A DNA stretch of 64,000 nt from CAYSAQ01 sp964429235 (GTDB lineage: Bacteria; Margulisbacteria; Riflemargulisbacteria; GWF2-35-9; DYQY01), in contig CAYSAQ010000001.1 of NCBI GenBank assembly GCA_964429235.1, positions 62,001 through 126,000 of the forward strand. The letters are read 5' to 3'. Of the stretch, positions 29,157 through 36,287 are shown piece by piece. Each line of letters opens with the position of its first letter. The stretch's first letter is position 1. The position numbers were made by a program, and so were the translations under genes. The notes under the pieces were generated by a model that saw nothing but the letters and a program-made list of their open reading frames with translations, ran no database searches and was not told the origin of the DNA.

Positions 29157-29927
29157 CTAAAAGTCTTTTATGATTTCATCATAAACAACTATACAAGTAA
29201 GCATATGTTCTAAAATTTGTTCTTTTTTATAAATTTTTATAGATTTCATATATTCAATAAGCTCATCTTTGTTTGTTTTATTTTCTACAAGTAAATAAGA
29301 AATATCTCTCCAATTAAATTTAAGGTCTGTTTTATCTTTTAATTCTTTATTTGCGTTTTCATAACTATATTGATTCTCTATCTTATCAAGAGATAAATAG
29401 TGCTTAATATGTTCACAACCTGCTATTTTATTTATTATTTTTGGATCTACAATGTATCTCCATTCATTTTCGTCATAAAAAAGAACTTTAGCCTTATTAA
29501 ATTTATGTTCTTCTTTTGACCAAGGTTGTCCCTCATACATCTTAGTATAAAACAGCAAGTTCAAGAGCTCCCAATGTATATCAGGCACATCATTTGCTTG
29601 ATTATCTAGCAGTTTCCCGATTACGTTTAAATGTTTTTTAGTCTTTGAGTCTTCATGAAGATAAAGAACTGGACTAATATGATTTTGCATACCCCATTCC
29701 TTCTTAAGTCCTATGGCACATTTCCCATAGGTTTTCATATGATTCTTCGATCTGGAAAGAGGTATATCGCAAAAGCATACCATTGGCACTCCTAGGTAAA
29801 AGGGCTTATACGCATAGTGTATTTTTTCTACAGAATATGACGGCTTGAAACATGATTTTTCAAGAATTCCTTTTAGTGATTCGATCCCCGTAAAGTGAAA
29901 CAAAACATTTGAGTTTGGGTTATCCAT
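29157..29927 (-). CDS. AbiGi-like abortive infection protein, orphan
   Basis: The 256-residue protein resembles the AbiGi family (PF10899), the antitoxin-side component of the lactococcal AbiG phage-defence system. Recognised features are the N-terminal HFTG (11-14), FKPSYS (27-32), VPMVCFCDIPLS (47-58), then TYGKCAIGLKKEWG and ISPVLYLHED. It has no signal peptide or membrane segment. No AbiGii toxin gene is next to it; it stands alone between two strongly structured non-coding segments, like a small cargo gene. A promoter with TATAAT 6 nt before the ATG and no ribosome binding site suggests a leaderless message. The family call is by motif memory, so moderate. Confidence 0.65.
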   Translation of the reverse strand: MDNPNSNVLFHFTGIESLKGILEKSCFKPSYSVEKIHYAYKPFYLGVPMVCFCDIPLSRSKNHMKTYGKCAIGLKKEWGMQNHISPVLYLHEDSKTKKHLNVIGKLLDNQANDVPDIHWELLNLLFYTKMYEGQPWSKEEHKFNKAKVLFYDENEWRYIVDPKIINKIAGCEHIKHYLSLDKIENQYSYENANKELKDKTDLKFNWRDISYLLVENKTNKDELIEYMKSIKIYKKEQILEHMLTCIVVYDEIIKDF

Positions 29928-29933
29928 ATTTTA

Positions 29934-29963
29934 ATTATACTTTAGATAAGTTATTTTTGTCCG
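29934..29963 (-). promoter_or_regulatory. promoter of the AbiGi-like gene, partly supplied by the palindromic element
   Basis: TATAAT (29934-29939) lies 6 nt before the ATG. A CGGACA -35 (29958-29963) lies 18 nt upstream and is formed by the terminal inverted repeat of the element at 29959-30121. There is no ribosome binding site. Confidence 0.5.
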
Positions 29964-30121
29964 AAAGAAACTGTCTGAATGACTTACTTATATAAAAAAT
30001 CATCCTGAAGTGTTTTGCACAGGAAGTGCAACCAAACCATAGCTGTAGCCATGGAGGGCGTGAAGCTATGGCACGAAGGTGATTATTATATATAAGTTAG
30101 GAGTGAGTTTTTCTGAAGGAC
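29959..30121. repeat. 163-bp imperfect palindromic element with internal hairpins
   Basis: The ends GTCC and GGAC are inverted, and the arms (29959-30012 and 30072-30121) are imperfectly complementary over about 50 bp, including TTATATA and AATCA blocks. Inside are two perfect hairpins: TTGCAC/GTGCAA (30015-30031, loop AGGAA) and CCATAGCT/AGCTATGG (30037-30071). The layout fits a MITE-like element or a structured RNA. No reading frame is apparent. Confidence 0.55.
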
Positions 30122-30132
30122 TAGCGGGATTG

Positions 30133-30156
30133 TTAAGGGCGGCAATGAGCCCTTAA
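30133..30156. repeat. hairpin embedding the dnaX stop codon
   Basis: TTAAGGGC and GCCCTTAA form a perfect 8-bp stem with an 8-nt loop. The minus-strand TAA of dnaX (30153-30155) lies inside the stem. No T-run follows, so termination is uncertain. Confidence 0.5.
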
Positions 30157-31817
30157 TCTACCTTTTCTACTGTCTTCGCGTCAAACTGTTGCGCAATATT
30201 CTTAATAGAATCAGGTATTTCAGAATTTTCTAAATATGAAGTCTCTTCAAAATTATCTTTCTCTAAATCAGTAGGCATATCAGACCCATCTTTAAAATCT
30301 ACTTTAACAGTAATCTTTCTACTAAAGATTTCAGAAGCAGCCGCATTAAGTGCATTCTTGCTATCATCTTCATTCAATTTCTTATGATGGAAAGAAAACT
30401 TCCTATCTATAGCAGCATCAATATGCGTATCTGTTACATTTATAGGAATACATTCCTTAAGCATTGCTGAAAGCTGAGCCTTCTTTGTCTTCTTAAGAAA
30501 AGCCAATATCTCTGGCCAATAATGTTTCACATTAACTATATCTAATACCACATCTGGTCTTACTGCCGGCATTGGTTCTGCTGGTGCCTGTGCTACTGGT
30601 TTTGCAACTGCCTGTGGTCTAGCTGGCGCTGCTGCTGGTGCAGTATACGCTGCTTTTGGAGGAGCTGATTGTGGTGTAGCTGCATCCTTCTTTGCTGGAG
30701 CTGCTTCTCTTACTATCACCTTTTGTTCAAGCTGTCCTGTAAACACCTGATAAAGCATAACTTCTAAAAACACTCTACTATCTTCCATATGTTTAACTTG
30801 TTGAATAGCTTTAGAACATTCTTCTATAGCTGTGTATACTTCTTCTTTACTAAGCAATTCTCCTACCTGTTCAAATACCTTAATTGTACTAGTAGGTCCC
30901 AGGATCATCTCTCTTAGATCAATCTTAAGAAACAACACCTGACGTAATAGCTCTAACATATCTTCAAGGAACAAAACTGCATCAAGCCCTTCATAGAAAA
31001 GCTTATCCATTGCTCTAAAATACTCTGTATGTGCATCATTCTTTAGGCCAACAATTATATTAGCTAGGTCTTCTACATTAGCTGCACCTAATAGTTTATA
31101 AACATCATCTATCTTCACGTCACCATCACTGAATGATAGTACTTGGTCTGTAATAGAAAGCGCATCTCTCATATGCCCACCACTATATTTAGCAATAAGC
31201 TTGATAGCATCTTCAGTAATCTTCATCTTCTCTTCTTTAAGAATATGCTGAATCTGACCAACAATAGCTGACTGAGAAATCTTAGTGAAATCCAAACGCT
31301 GACATCTAGACTGGATAGTTACAGGAATCTTATGTGGATCTGTAGTAGCTAGTATAAATATCGCATGTGCTGGTGGTTCTTCTATAGTTTTAAGTAACGC
31401 GTTAAACGCTGAAGTAGAAAGCATGTGAGTTTCATCTATTATATATATCTTCCATTTACCCATCGATGGTAAAAAGTTTACTTTTTCTATAAGATCACGA
31501 ATATTATCAACACCAGATGTACTAGCAGCATCTATCTCCATAACATCCATATGTGTTCCCGCTGTAACCTGTTTACAATTGTCACAAGTATTACATGGTT
31601 CTGGATTATCATTCTTTAGATTGCTGCAGTTTAAAGTCTTAGCGAATATCCTTGCTACAGAAGTCTTCCCTGTCCCTCTTGGGCCAGCAAATATATAAGA
31701 CTGAGCAATCCGCTCAAACTTAATAGCATTCTGAAGCGTCTGAACTACAGCTGTCTGCTCTACTAGTTCTGCAAAAGATTGCGATCGATATTTTCTATAT
31801 AGTGAAACGTATGACAT
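30153..31817 (-). CDS. dnaX: DNA polymerase III subunit gamma/tau
   Basis: The clamp-loader ATPase, 554 residues. It has Walker A GPRGTGKTS (45-53), the zinc module C64, C75, C78, C81, DETHMLS as the DExx box, the SRC arginine finger motif in SRCQRLDF, and a Pro/Ala-rich linker (about 370-420) before the C-terminal tau-like domain. I saw no slippery A-tract for a programmed frameshift, so a single product is likely. The promoter at 31826-31855 lies 8 nt before the ATG without a ribosome binding site. Confidence 0.95.
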   Translation of the reverse strand: MSYVSLYRKYRSQSFAELVEQTAVVQTLQNAIKFERIAQSYIFAGPRGTGKTSVARIFAKTLNCSNLKNDNPEPCNTCDNCKQVTAGTHMDVMEIDAASTSGVDNIRDLIEKVNFLPSMGKWKIYIIDETHMLSTSAFNALLKTIEEPPAHAIFILATTDPHKIPVTIQSRCQRLDFTKISQSAIVGQIQHILKEEKMKITEDAIKLIAKYSGGHMRDALSITDQVLSFSDGDVKIDDVYKLLGAANVEDLANIIVGLKNDAHTEYFRAMDKLFYEGLDAVLFLEDMLELLRQVLFLKIDLREMILGPTSTIKVFEQVGELLSKEEVYTAIEECSKAIQQVKHMEDSRVFLEVMLYQVFTGQLEQKVIVREAAPAKKDAATPQSAPPKAAYTAPAAAPARPQAVAKPVAQAPAEPMPAVRPDVVLDIVNVKHYWPEILAFLKKTKKAQLSAMLKECIPINVTDTHIDAAIDRKFSFHHKKLNEDDSKNALNAAASEIFSRKITVKVDFKDGSDMPTDLEKDNFEETSYLENSEIPDSIKNIAQQFDAKTVEKVD

Positions 31818-31825
31818 ATCAAATT

Positions 31826-31855
31826 ATTATATAGCATAATAGCTCCCTCTGTCAT
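31826..31855 (-). promoter_or_regulatory. promoter of dnaX, probably leaderless
   Basis: ATGACA (-35, 31850-31855) and TATAAT (-10, 31826-31831) are 18 nt apart, and the ATG follows 8 nt after the -10. The -35 lies inside the REP-like block at 31841-31965. Confidence 0.6.
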
Positions 31856-31965
31856 TCGTTAAACTCATGACATCCCCCTCATCGAGGGGGACTAAAATAA
31901 AGGCTCCCTCGATGAGGGAGCTGTCGAACATATTCACGAAGAGAATTGAGAGACTGAGGGAGTTA
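31841..31965. repeat. composite REP/BIME-like repeat between dnaX and alr
   Basis: Two inverted units face each other. One hairpin is CCCCCTC/GAGGGGG with loop ATC (31874-31890), the other GCTCCCTC/GAGGGAGC with loop GAT (31903-31921). Each unit continues outward to a second short hairpin and a G-rich border (AGCTCCCTCTGTC on the left, GACTGAGGGAGTTA on the right). The right border contains the alr stop codon (TTA at 31963-31965). The layout matches paired REP elements of RAYT type. Confidence 0.65.
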
Positions 31966-33033
31966 ACTTTTATAAATTCTAGTTACCCGCTTACCGATAG
32001 AGGTCATTACTTCATAATCAATAGTATTAGTTTTATCTGCTATATCCTGTGTGGTGATGATTTTTCCATTATCATCACCTATCAAAATTGCATCATCACC
32101 TATATTTACTTCTAGCCCATCAGGAATAGCAACCATAATCATATCCATACAGACATTACCAACCACAGAACAAACCTCACCATTGAGTATAACTTCACCT
32201 TTATTAGATAAAGCACGACTATAACCATCCGCATATCCAACACTTATAACTGCAATCCTCTGGTTATCATTAGCCTTATAAGTAAGACCATACCCTACGG
32301 CATCCTGCTCGTTAATATCTCGCACATACAAAACCTTGGCAGTGAAGCTCATTATCCCTCTATACAAATCTACTCCAACCCTAACCATGTCATAAAAAGG
32401 CTTTACAGAATTTAGAGTACCAGCAGAATTAGAAACATGTTTAATTGGAACCTGTATACCTTGCTTACTCAGATTAAATATCACATCATCAAATATCTTT
32501 AATTGCTTCTTTGTATAGCTAACATCATGATTATCAGAATCTGCTAAGTGGGTAGCCAACCCCTCTAGTTCTATTAATGGATTGGCGATAATCTTATCAA
32601 CTAAACTTTGAATATTACTTGGTTCAACACCTAGTCTACTCATTCCCGTATCTATTTTTAGATGAACTTTTGTTTTCTTTTTAAAAGATTTAAGAAACTC
32701 TATCAATGTATCCAAGAATTCCTCTGTATACACCATAAGAGTAATATCATAATAAATAATAGGTTGAAGCCTATCCCATTCTGTTGGCTCAGCGAGCACA
32801 AGTATCGGTGTCTTTATCCCAGCTTCTCTGAGCTCTATAGCTTCAGACAATGTAGCTACACCAAAATAATCCACACCCTCTTCTCTAGCGATATTAGAAA
32901 GTGCGACAGCCCCATGCCCATAAGCATCAGCTTTTACTACTGCTAGTAACTTTACATCTTTTGGAAGACGTTTTTTTACTTCTTTAATATTTTGGGAGAA
33001 TTTATTAAGATCTACTACTAAACTAGTCCGCAT
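31963..33033 (-). CDS. alr: alanine racemase
   Basis: A PLP enzyme that makes D-alanine for peptidoglycan. 356 residues, normal length. The PLP lysine is K34 in VVKADAYGHG, and further family signatures are GMSRLGVEP, HVSNSAGTL, VRVGVDLYRG and VGYGLTYKA, with NVCMDMIMV in the C-terminal barrel. It overlaps galE by 11 nt, so both come from the promoter at 34019-34047. Its stop lies in the REP-like border. Confidence 0.95.
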   Translation of the reverse strand: MRTSLVVDLNKFSQNIKEVKKRLPKDVKLLAVVKADAYGHGAVALSNIAREEGVDYFGVATLSEAIELREAGIKTPILVLAEPTEWDRLQPIIYYDITLMVYTEEFLDTLIEFLKSFKKKTKVHLKIDTGMSRLGVEPSNIQSLVDKIIANPLIELEGLATHLADSDNHDVSYTKKQLKIFDDVIFNLSKQGIQVPIKHVSNSAGTLNSVKPFYDMVRVGVDLYRGIMSFTAKVLYVRDINEQDAVGYGLTYKANDNQRIAVISVGYADGYSRALSNKGEVILNGEVCSVVGNVCMDMIMVAIPDGLEVNIGDDAILIGDDNGKIITTQDIADKTNTIDYEVMTSIGKRVTRIYKS

Positions 33034-34012
33034 AACCTTTTGGATGAGTGCTATGCCATTTATGCGCTGTTTCGATTATTCTATCCAGATCATACCTAGG
33101 CTTCCATCCAAGCTCCTTAATTATCTTTTCAGAAGAAGCAATAAGAGTATCAGGGTCACCTGCTCTTCTACCTTCCATCTTGGTAGCAACATCTTTACCT
33201 ACCACTTTTTCTACAGAATCTACTATCTCTTGGACACTGTAGCCTGTTCCATTACCTAAATTGAAAACATTAGAATCTCCACCGTCCAACAAATGCTTAA
33301 GTGCAAGAATATGTGCAGATGCTAAATCATATATATGTATATAGTCCCGCACACATGTTCCATCAGGTGTTTTATAATCATCACCAAAAATGGATAAGAA
33401 CTCACGCTGTCCATTAACTACTTGGAATACTATTGGTAAAAGATGGCTCTCAGGGTTATGGTCTTCACCAATCTCACCATTATCATCAGCTCCTGCTGCA
33501 TTAAAATATCTAAGTGCTACATATTTGAAATCATAGATACTGTCATACCAGCTAAGTACTTTTTCAAAAATAAGTTTTGTTTCACCATAAACATTAGTCG
33601 GCTTCTTTGTAGTTGTCTCTTTTATAGGAATCTCATCAGGTTGACCATAAACTGCTGCTGTCGATGAGAACACTATCTTGGATATCCCATTTTGTTGCAT
33701 CATCTTAAGTAGGTTAAGACCACCAGTTACATTATTATCAAAATACAATTCTGGCTTCTCCATAGATTCGCCTACAAGGCTTTTTGCACAAAAATGCATA
33801 ACTGCATCTATCTTGTTATCAGAAAATGCCTTGTTCAGGTCATCATCATTACGAACATCACCATGGTAGAAAGGAACACCTGCAGAAACAGCTTTTCTGT
33901 GACCAGTAGAAAGATTATCAAAGACTATAGGATTAAACCCAGCTTCTTTAAGTTTTCTTACAACATGAGAACCAATGTACCCTGCTCCGCCACATACTAA
34001 TATATTTTGCAT
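33023..34012 (-). CDS. galE: UDP-glucose 4-epimerase
   Basis: 329 residues. NAD-binding GGAGYIGSHV at the N terminus, SSTAAVYGQP with the catalytic serine/threonine, YGETKL with the catalytic tyrosine and lysine, and ALRYFNAAGAD typical of GalE. It supplies UDP-galactose for surface glycans. The perfect promoter directly in front of the ATG means the message probably begins at the start codon. Confidence 0.94.
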   Translation of the reverse strand: MQNILVCGGAGYIGSHVVRKLKEAGFNPIVFDNLSTGHRKAVSAGVPFYHGDVRNDDDLNKAFSDNKIDAVMHFCAKSLVGESMEKPELYFDNNVTGGLNLLKMMQQNGISKIVFSSTAAVYGQPDEIPIKETTTKKPTNVYGETKLIFEKVLSWYDSIYDFKYVALRYFNAAGADDNGEIGEDHNPESHLLPIVFQVVNGQREFLSIFGDDYKTPDGTCVRDYIHIYDLASAHILALKHLLDGGDSNVFNLGNGTGYSVQEIVDSVEKVVGKDVATKMEGRRAGDPDTLIASSEKIIKELGWKPRYDLDRIIETAHKWHSTHPKGYAD

Positions 34013-34018
34013 AACTTT

Positions 34019-34047
34019 ATTATATGAATATATGTAAGTTACTGCAA
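34019..34047 (-). promoter_or_regulatory. promoter of galE-alr, leaderless
   Basis: TTGCAG (34042-34047), 17-nt spacer, TATAAT (34019-34024), then 6 nt and the ATG at 34012. Transcription would begin at or beside the first base of the codon. Confidence 0.7.
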
Positions 34048-34133
34048 TTGCCTCGATGAAAAGAATCTTATCATCAAAGATTTACGTTCAAAAAAGACCT
34101 ATAAATATACATTAGCATTTTGCTTCCGCAAGC

Positions 34134-34163
34134 TTGACAAAGCATCGGGATAATCTGTTTTAT
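34134..34163 (+). promoter_or_regulatory. candidate promoter of a leader or small RNA
   Basis: A perfect TTGACA (34134-34139) is followed after 18 nt by TTTTAT (34158-34163). Transcription would begin near 34170, about 235 nt before the sigma factor ATG. Confidence 0.45.
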
Positions 34164-34169
34164 GTTTAA

Positions 34170-34322
34170 CATCCCTTATAACGGGAATAATCTAGTTTGT
34201 AACGATAAAAAGAGATATAAAAATTCATTGCAGAAAGGAGTATTTGCTTGTTATAAAGGATACAGGAAAAGAAGGAAGCGTTTTTAGTAATAGGATTGGT
34301 CCGCATGTCGGAAATCCCTTTT
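34170..34322 (+). ncRNA. candidate leader or small RNA upstream of the sigma factor gene
   Basis: The span runs from the predicted start to a hairpin with T-run. It has no long frame. It matches no riboswitch class I can recognise. Either a free small RNA or an attenuator controlling the sigma factor would fit. Confidence 0.3.
34293..34322 (+). terminator. possible terminator or attenuator hairpin
   Basis: GGATT pairs with AATCC, and TCCG with CGGA, across a GG bulge, with loop CATGT. CTTTT follows. The T-run is short, so strength is uncertain. Confidence 0.45.
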
Positions 34323-34403
34323 AAAAATAATTGTATATTATTTTTAATCCAAAAAAAAACACGTATCTCCTTCGATAAGCTATTTACTTAGGAGGGGATC
34401 AAT

Positions 34404-35165
34404 ATGTTAAACGCAACGGAAGAAAAGGTAATTTTACAAGGGATTCAAAATGGCGATAGAGACAGCAAAGAAGCGATACTTCAGAACAATCTAGGATTAC
34501 TATACAAATACACGAGAAGGTATAGTCCGCAATATTCGCAAGATATTTTCCAAGAAGCAGCAATCGCGTTCTTACACGCAGCAACCAGATACGAATTTGA
34601 TAGAGGAACTAAATTCTCTACATACGCAACATTCTGGATAATGCAGGCAGCTAACAGAGGCTACCAAAAACTAGTAAGAGACGTAAGACTTCCATCAAAC
34701 ATCTTAGAAAACGTACAAAAAATTAAACGTGCAATCACATTTCACATGACTGAGTTTCATTGTGAGCCAGATTTAGAAGAATTATCAAGAATCACTGGCA
34801 TACCTGCTGCAAAAATAGAATATTACAAAATGTTTGCAACAAACTCTTCATCTCTAGACATGATTGTTGACGATAACAATAGTACATTAGGTAGCTATAT
34901 TGAAGATAAAAACAATCCAAGATTTGAAGATAAGCTTGATGAACAAGAAATGGATAATTGTCTTTATGATGCACTTGATGAACTAAGTAGTAGAGAAAAA
35001 TTCATTATCGAAAGACATTTCGGGCTAAAAGAACTAGAACCAATGAGTCTTTCTGAGATTGCGAGACTACTACAAGTTAGTAGAGAAAGAATTAGACAGA
35101 TAAAAGAAAGATCAATTAAGAAAATTAAAGAGAAATATGGAGATACGTTAACAGTATATCTATAA
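34404..35165 (+). CDS. alternative sigma-70 family sigma factor
   Basis: 253 residues. Region 2 is clear: NNLGLLYKYTRRY (2.1), DIFQEAAIAFLHAATRYEFDRG-like 2.2-2.3 and FSTYATFWIMQAA (2.4). Region 3 follows (PDLEELSRITGIPAAKI), and region 4 ends with the helix-turn-helix MSLSEIARLLQVSRERIRQIKERS. The lack of region 1.1 and the length mark it as a group 3-like factor rather than the housekeeping SigA. No anti-sigma gene is adjacent. A strong AGGAGGGG site precedes the ATG. The STAS protein at 55821 could belong to a partner-switching pathway, but nothing links them directly. Its TAA stop borders the REP-like block. Confidence 0.9.
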   Translation: MLNATEEKVILQGIQNGDRDSKEAILQNNLGLLYKYTRRYSPQYSQDIFQEAAIAFLHAATRYEFDRGTKFSTYATFWIMQAANRGYQKLVRDVRLPSNILENVQKIKRAITFHMTEFHCEPDLEELSRITGIPAAKIEYYKMFATNSSSLDMIVDDNNSTLGSYIEDKNNPRFEDKLDEQEMDNCLYDALDELSSREKFIIERHFGLKELEPMSLSEIARLLQVSRERIRQIKERSIKKIKEKYGDTLTVYL

Positions 35166-35276
35166 TCCTCCGTCTTCGCTAAAGCGAAGCCACCTCCTTT
35201 GATAAAGGAGGCTATTGAAACTCTAACAAGCCCCCTTTATCAAAGGGGGTAAGATGCACAAGCATATGGGGGATTA
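35166..35276. repeat. composite REP-like repeat bridging two convergent stop codons
   Basis: Three hairpins lie in order: TTCGC/GCGAA (35174-35189), CCTCCTTT/AAAGGAGG with loop GAT (35193-35211), and CCCCCTTT/AAAGGGGG with loop ATC (35231-35249). The left border TCCTCCGTC begins right after the sigma factor TAA. The right border GGGGGATTA contains the TAA of the rhodanese gene (35274-35276). The block fills the whole intergenic space. Confidence 0.7.
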
Positions 35277-35666
35277 TTCTACAGGGTAACCGAGCTTTTT
35301 CCAGACTTTAAATCCATCCATCATACTAAAAGAACATTCAAAACCACGTTCAATCATATAATCTAATACCTTCTTACTCTTAACACCTTTGGCGCAATAT
35401 ATAAAATATGGCTGCGATTTATCCATACTATCCAATTTCTCAAAAAACTTAAAATCATAAGGCGATAAATGTTTAGCATCTTTAATATGCCCTATTCTAT
35501 ATTTTGATTCTCCACGTGCATCAATAATATTAATAGACGGATATTTTTCATATACTTGATAAGCCATTGTAATTCCTATTTGTTCACCAGAAATAGCATT
35601 AAGACTTACTACATTTGAAAATGATATTGAGATAATAAAAAAGAGAAAAAAGCTTTTCAGCATCAA
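35274..35666 (-). CDS. exported rhodanese-like protein
   Basis: 130 residues. A hydrophobic N terminus (about 5-22) should be a signal peptide. A single rhodanese domain follows, with IIDARGESKYRIGHIKDAKHL and the active-site cysteine in IYCAKGVKSKKV. It may move sulfane sulfur or act as a redox/binding module in the periplasm. The start is TTG at 35666 or ATG at 35663. It lies 6 nt downstream of the coiled-coil gene, so both probably form one unit. Confidence 0.8.
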   Translation of the reverse strand: MMLKSFFLFFIISISFSNVVSLNAISGEQIGITMAYQVYEKYPSINIIDARGESKYRIGHIKDAKHLSPYDFKFFEKLDSMDKSQPYFIYCAKGVKSKKVLDYMIERGFECSFSMMDGFKVWKKLGYPVE

Positions 35667-35672
35667 CCTATA

Positions 35673-36065
35673 TTATAGAGCATCTAACATGGACTCTAAA
35701 TCCACTTCTTCTGTCTGCTCTTTTTTAGTTGGCACTAATGGCACATCTAAATCAATATTTAGTTCATCCATAGAATCCGACGCTTGTGCAGGTTTGCCAA
35801 GATTAGCAATATTGCTTGAAATATCGTCATCGCTAACTTCAGCTTTTTTTGGTTTAGGCATATCTTTAAGTACATTAGCGACCATTGAAGATGTATCAAC
35901 ATTAGGCGTATCTAAAGATTCAATACCTGTTGATGAAATCATACTATTTAGTTCATCTATGCGAACATCTATTTTAGCTAACTCTTCTCTGTGCTTCTGT
36001 AAAAGATTCTCTCTTAATACTTTCAGTTCTTCTATTCTAATTTTTACGAATTCATCCATAGCCAA
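35673..36065 (-). CDS. small acidic protein with an N-terminal coiled coil, unknown
   Basis: 130 residues, not recognised. Residues about 5-45 are a charged heptad-like helix (RIEELKVLRENLLQKHREEL). The rest is low-complexity, acidic and Ser/Asp-rich, with repeated short hydrophobic patches (SSNIANL, DELNIDLDVPLVP, VDLESMLDAL) that could be binding motifs. There is no signal peptide. It is divergent from PFOR. Confidence 0.6.
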   Translation of the reverse strand: MAMDEFVKIRIEELKVLRENLLQKHREELAKIDVRIDELNSMISSTGIESLDTPNVDTSSMVANVLKDMPKPKKAEVSDDDISSNIANLGKPAQASDSMDELNIDLDVPLVPTKKEQTEEVDLESMLDAL

Positions 36066-36225
36066 TTCCCCCGTGTTACTTATTATATAAAATTATAGCA
36101 AAGAACTACCTATTAAGCATAGCCCTTTCATTAATTATATTTAACAAAATTGTGAATAAACACAAGAGCTAAACAGAACTTCAATATCAATTATTCAAAT
36201 TGCATAATGGCTAAAATGGTAGTAC

Positions 36226-36231
36226 TATAAT
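36226..36231 (+). promoter_or_regulatory. -10 element upstream of the PFOR gene
   Basis: A perfect TATAAT. The nearest -35-like TTGCAT (36200-36205) is 20 nt away, so the -35 is uncertain. A GAGGAG ribosome binding site sits 6 nt before the ATG at 36288, so this message has a leader. Confidence 0.45.
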
Positions 36232-36287
36232 ACCCGTTTGCATCGGGGTACTGATGTAAACAAAACTATAATAAAGAGGAGTCCAAA

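Larger units (their letters stand above)
34013..34403. other. long intergenic region before the sigma factor gene
   Basis: 390 nt. It contains the divergent galE promoter, a + strand promoter (34134-34163), a possible leader or small RNA ending in a hairpin with a short T-run (34293-34322), an AT-rich segment with an AAAATAAT/ATTATTTT hairpin (about 34324-34345), and an AGGAGGGG ribosome binding site next to the sigma gene. Confidence 0.5.

Noticed and set aside
29959..30121. integron attC site or retron msr-msd
   Set aside because: No GTTRRRY/RYYYAAC core sites, no integrase and no reverse transcriptase in the window.
30153..31817. programmed frameshift in dnaX
   Set aside because: I did not find an A-tract slippery site on the coding strand with a stop in the -1 frame; one continuous product is likely.
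31841..31965. CRISPR array
   Set aside because: The repeated pieces are inverted palindromes with short unequal spacing, not direct repeats with uniform spacers, and no cas gene is present.
34244..34324. 26-codon ORF with TTG start after AAAGGAG
   Set aside because: The spacing of 3 nt is too short, its end overlaps the hairpin with T-run, and the peptide has no recognisable feature.
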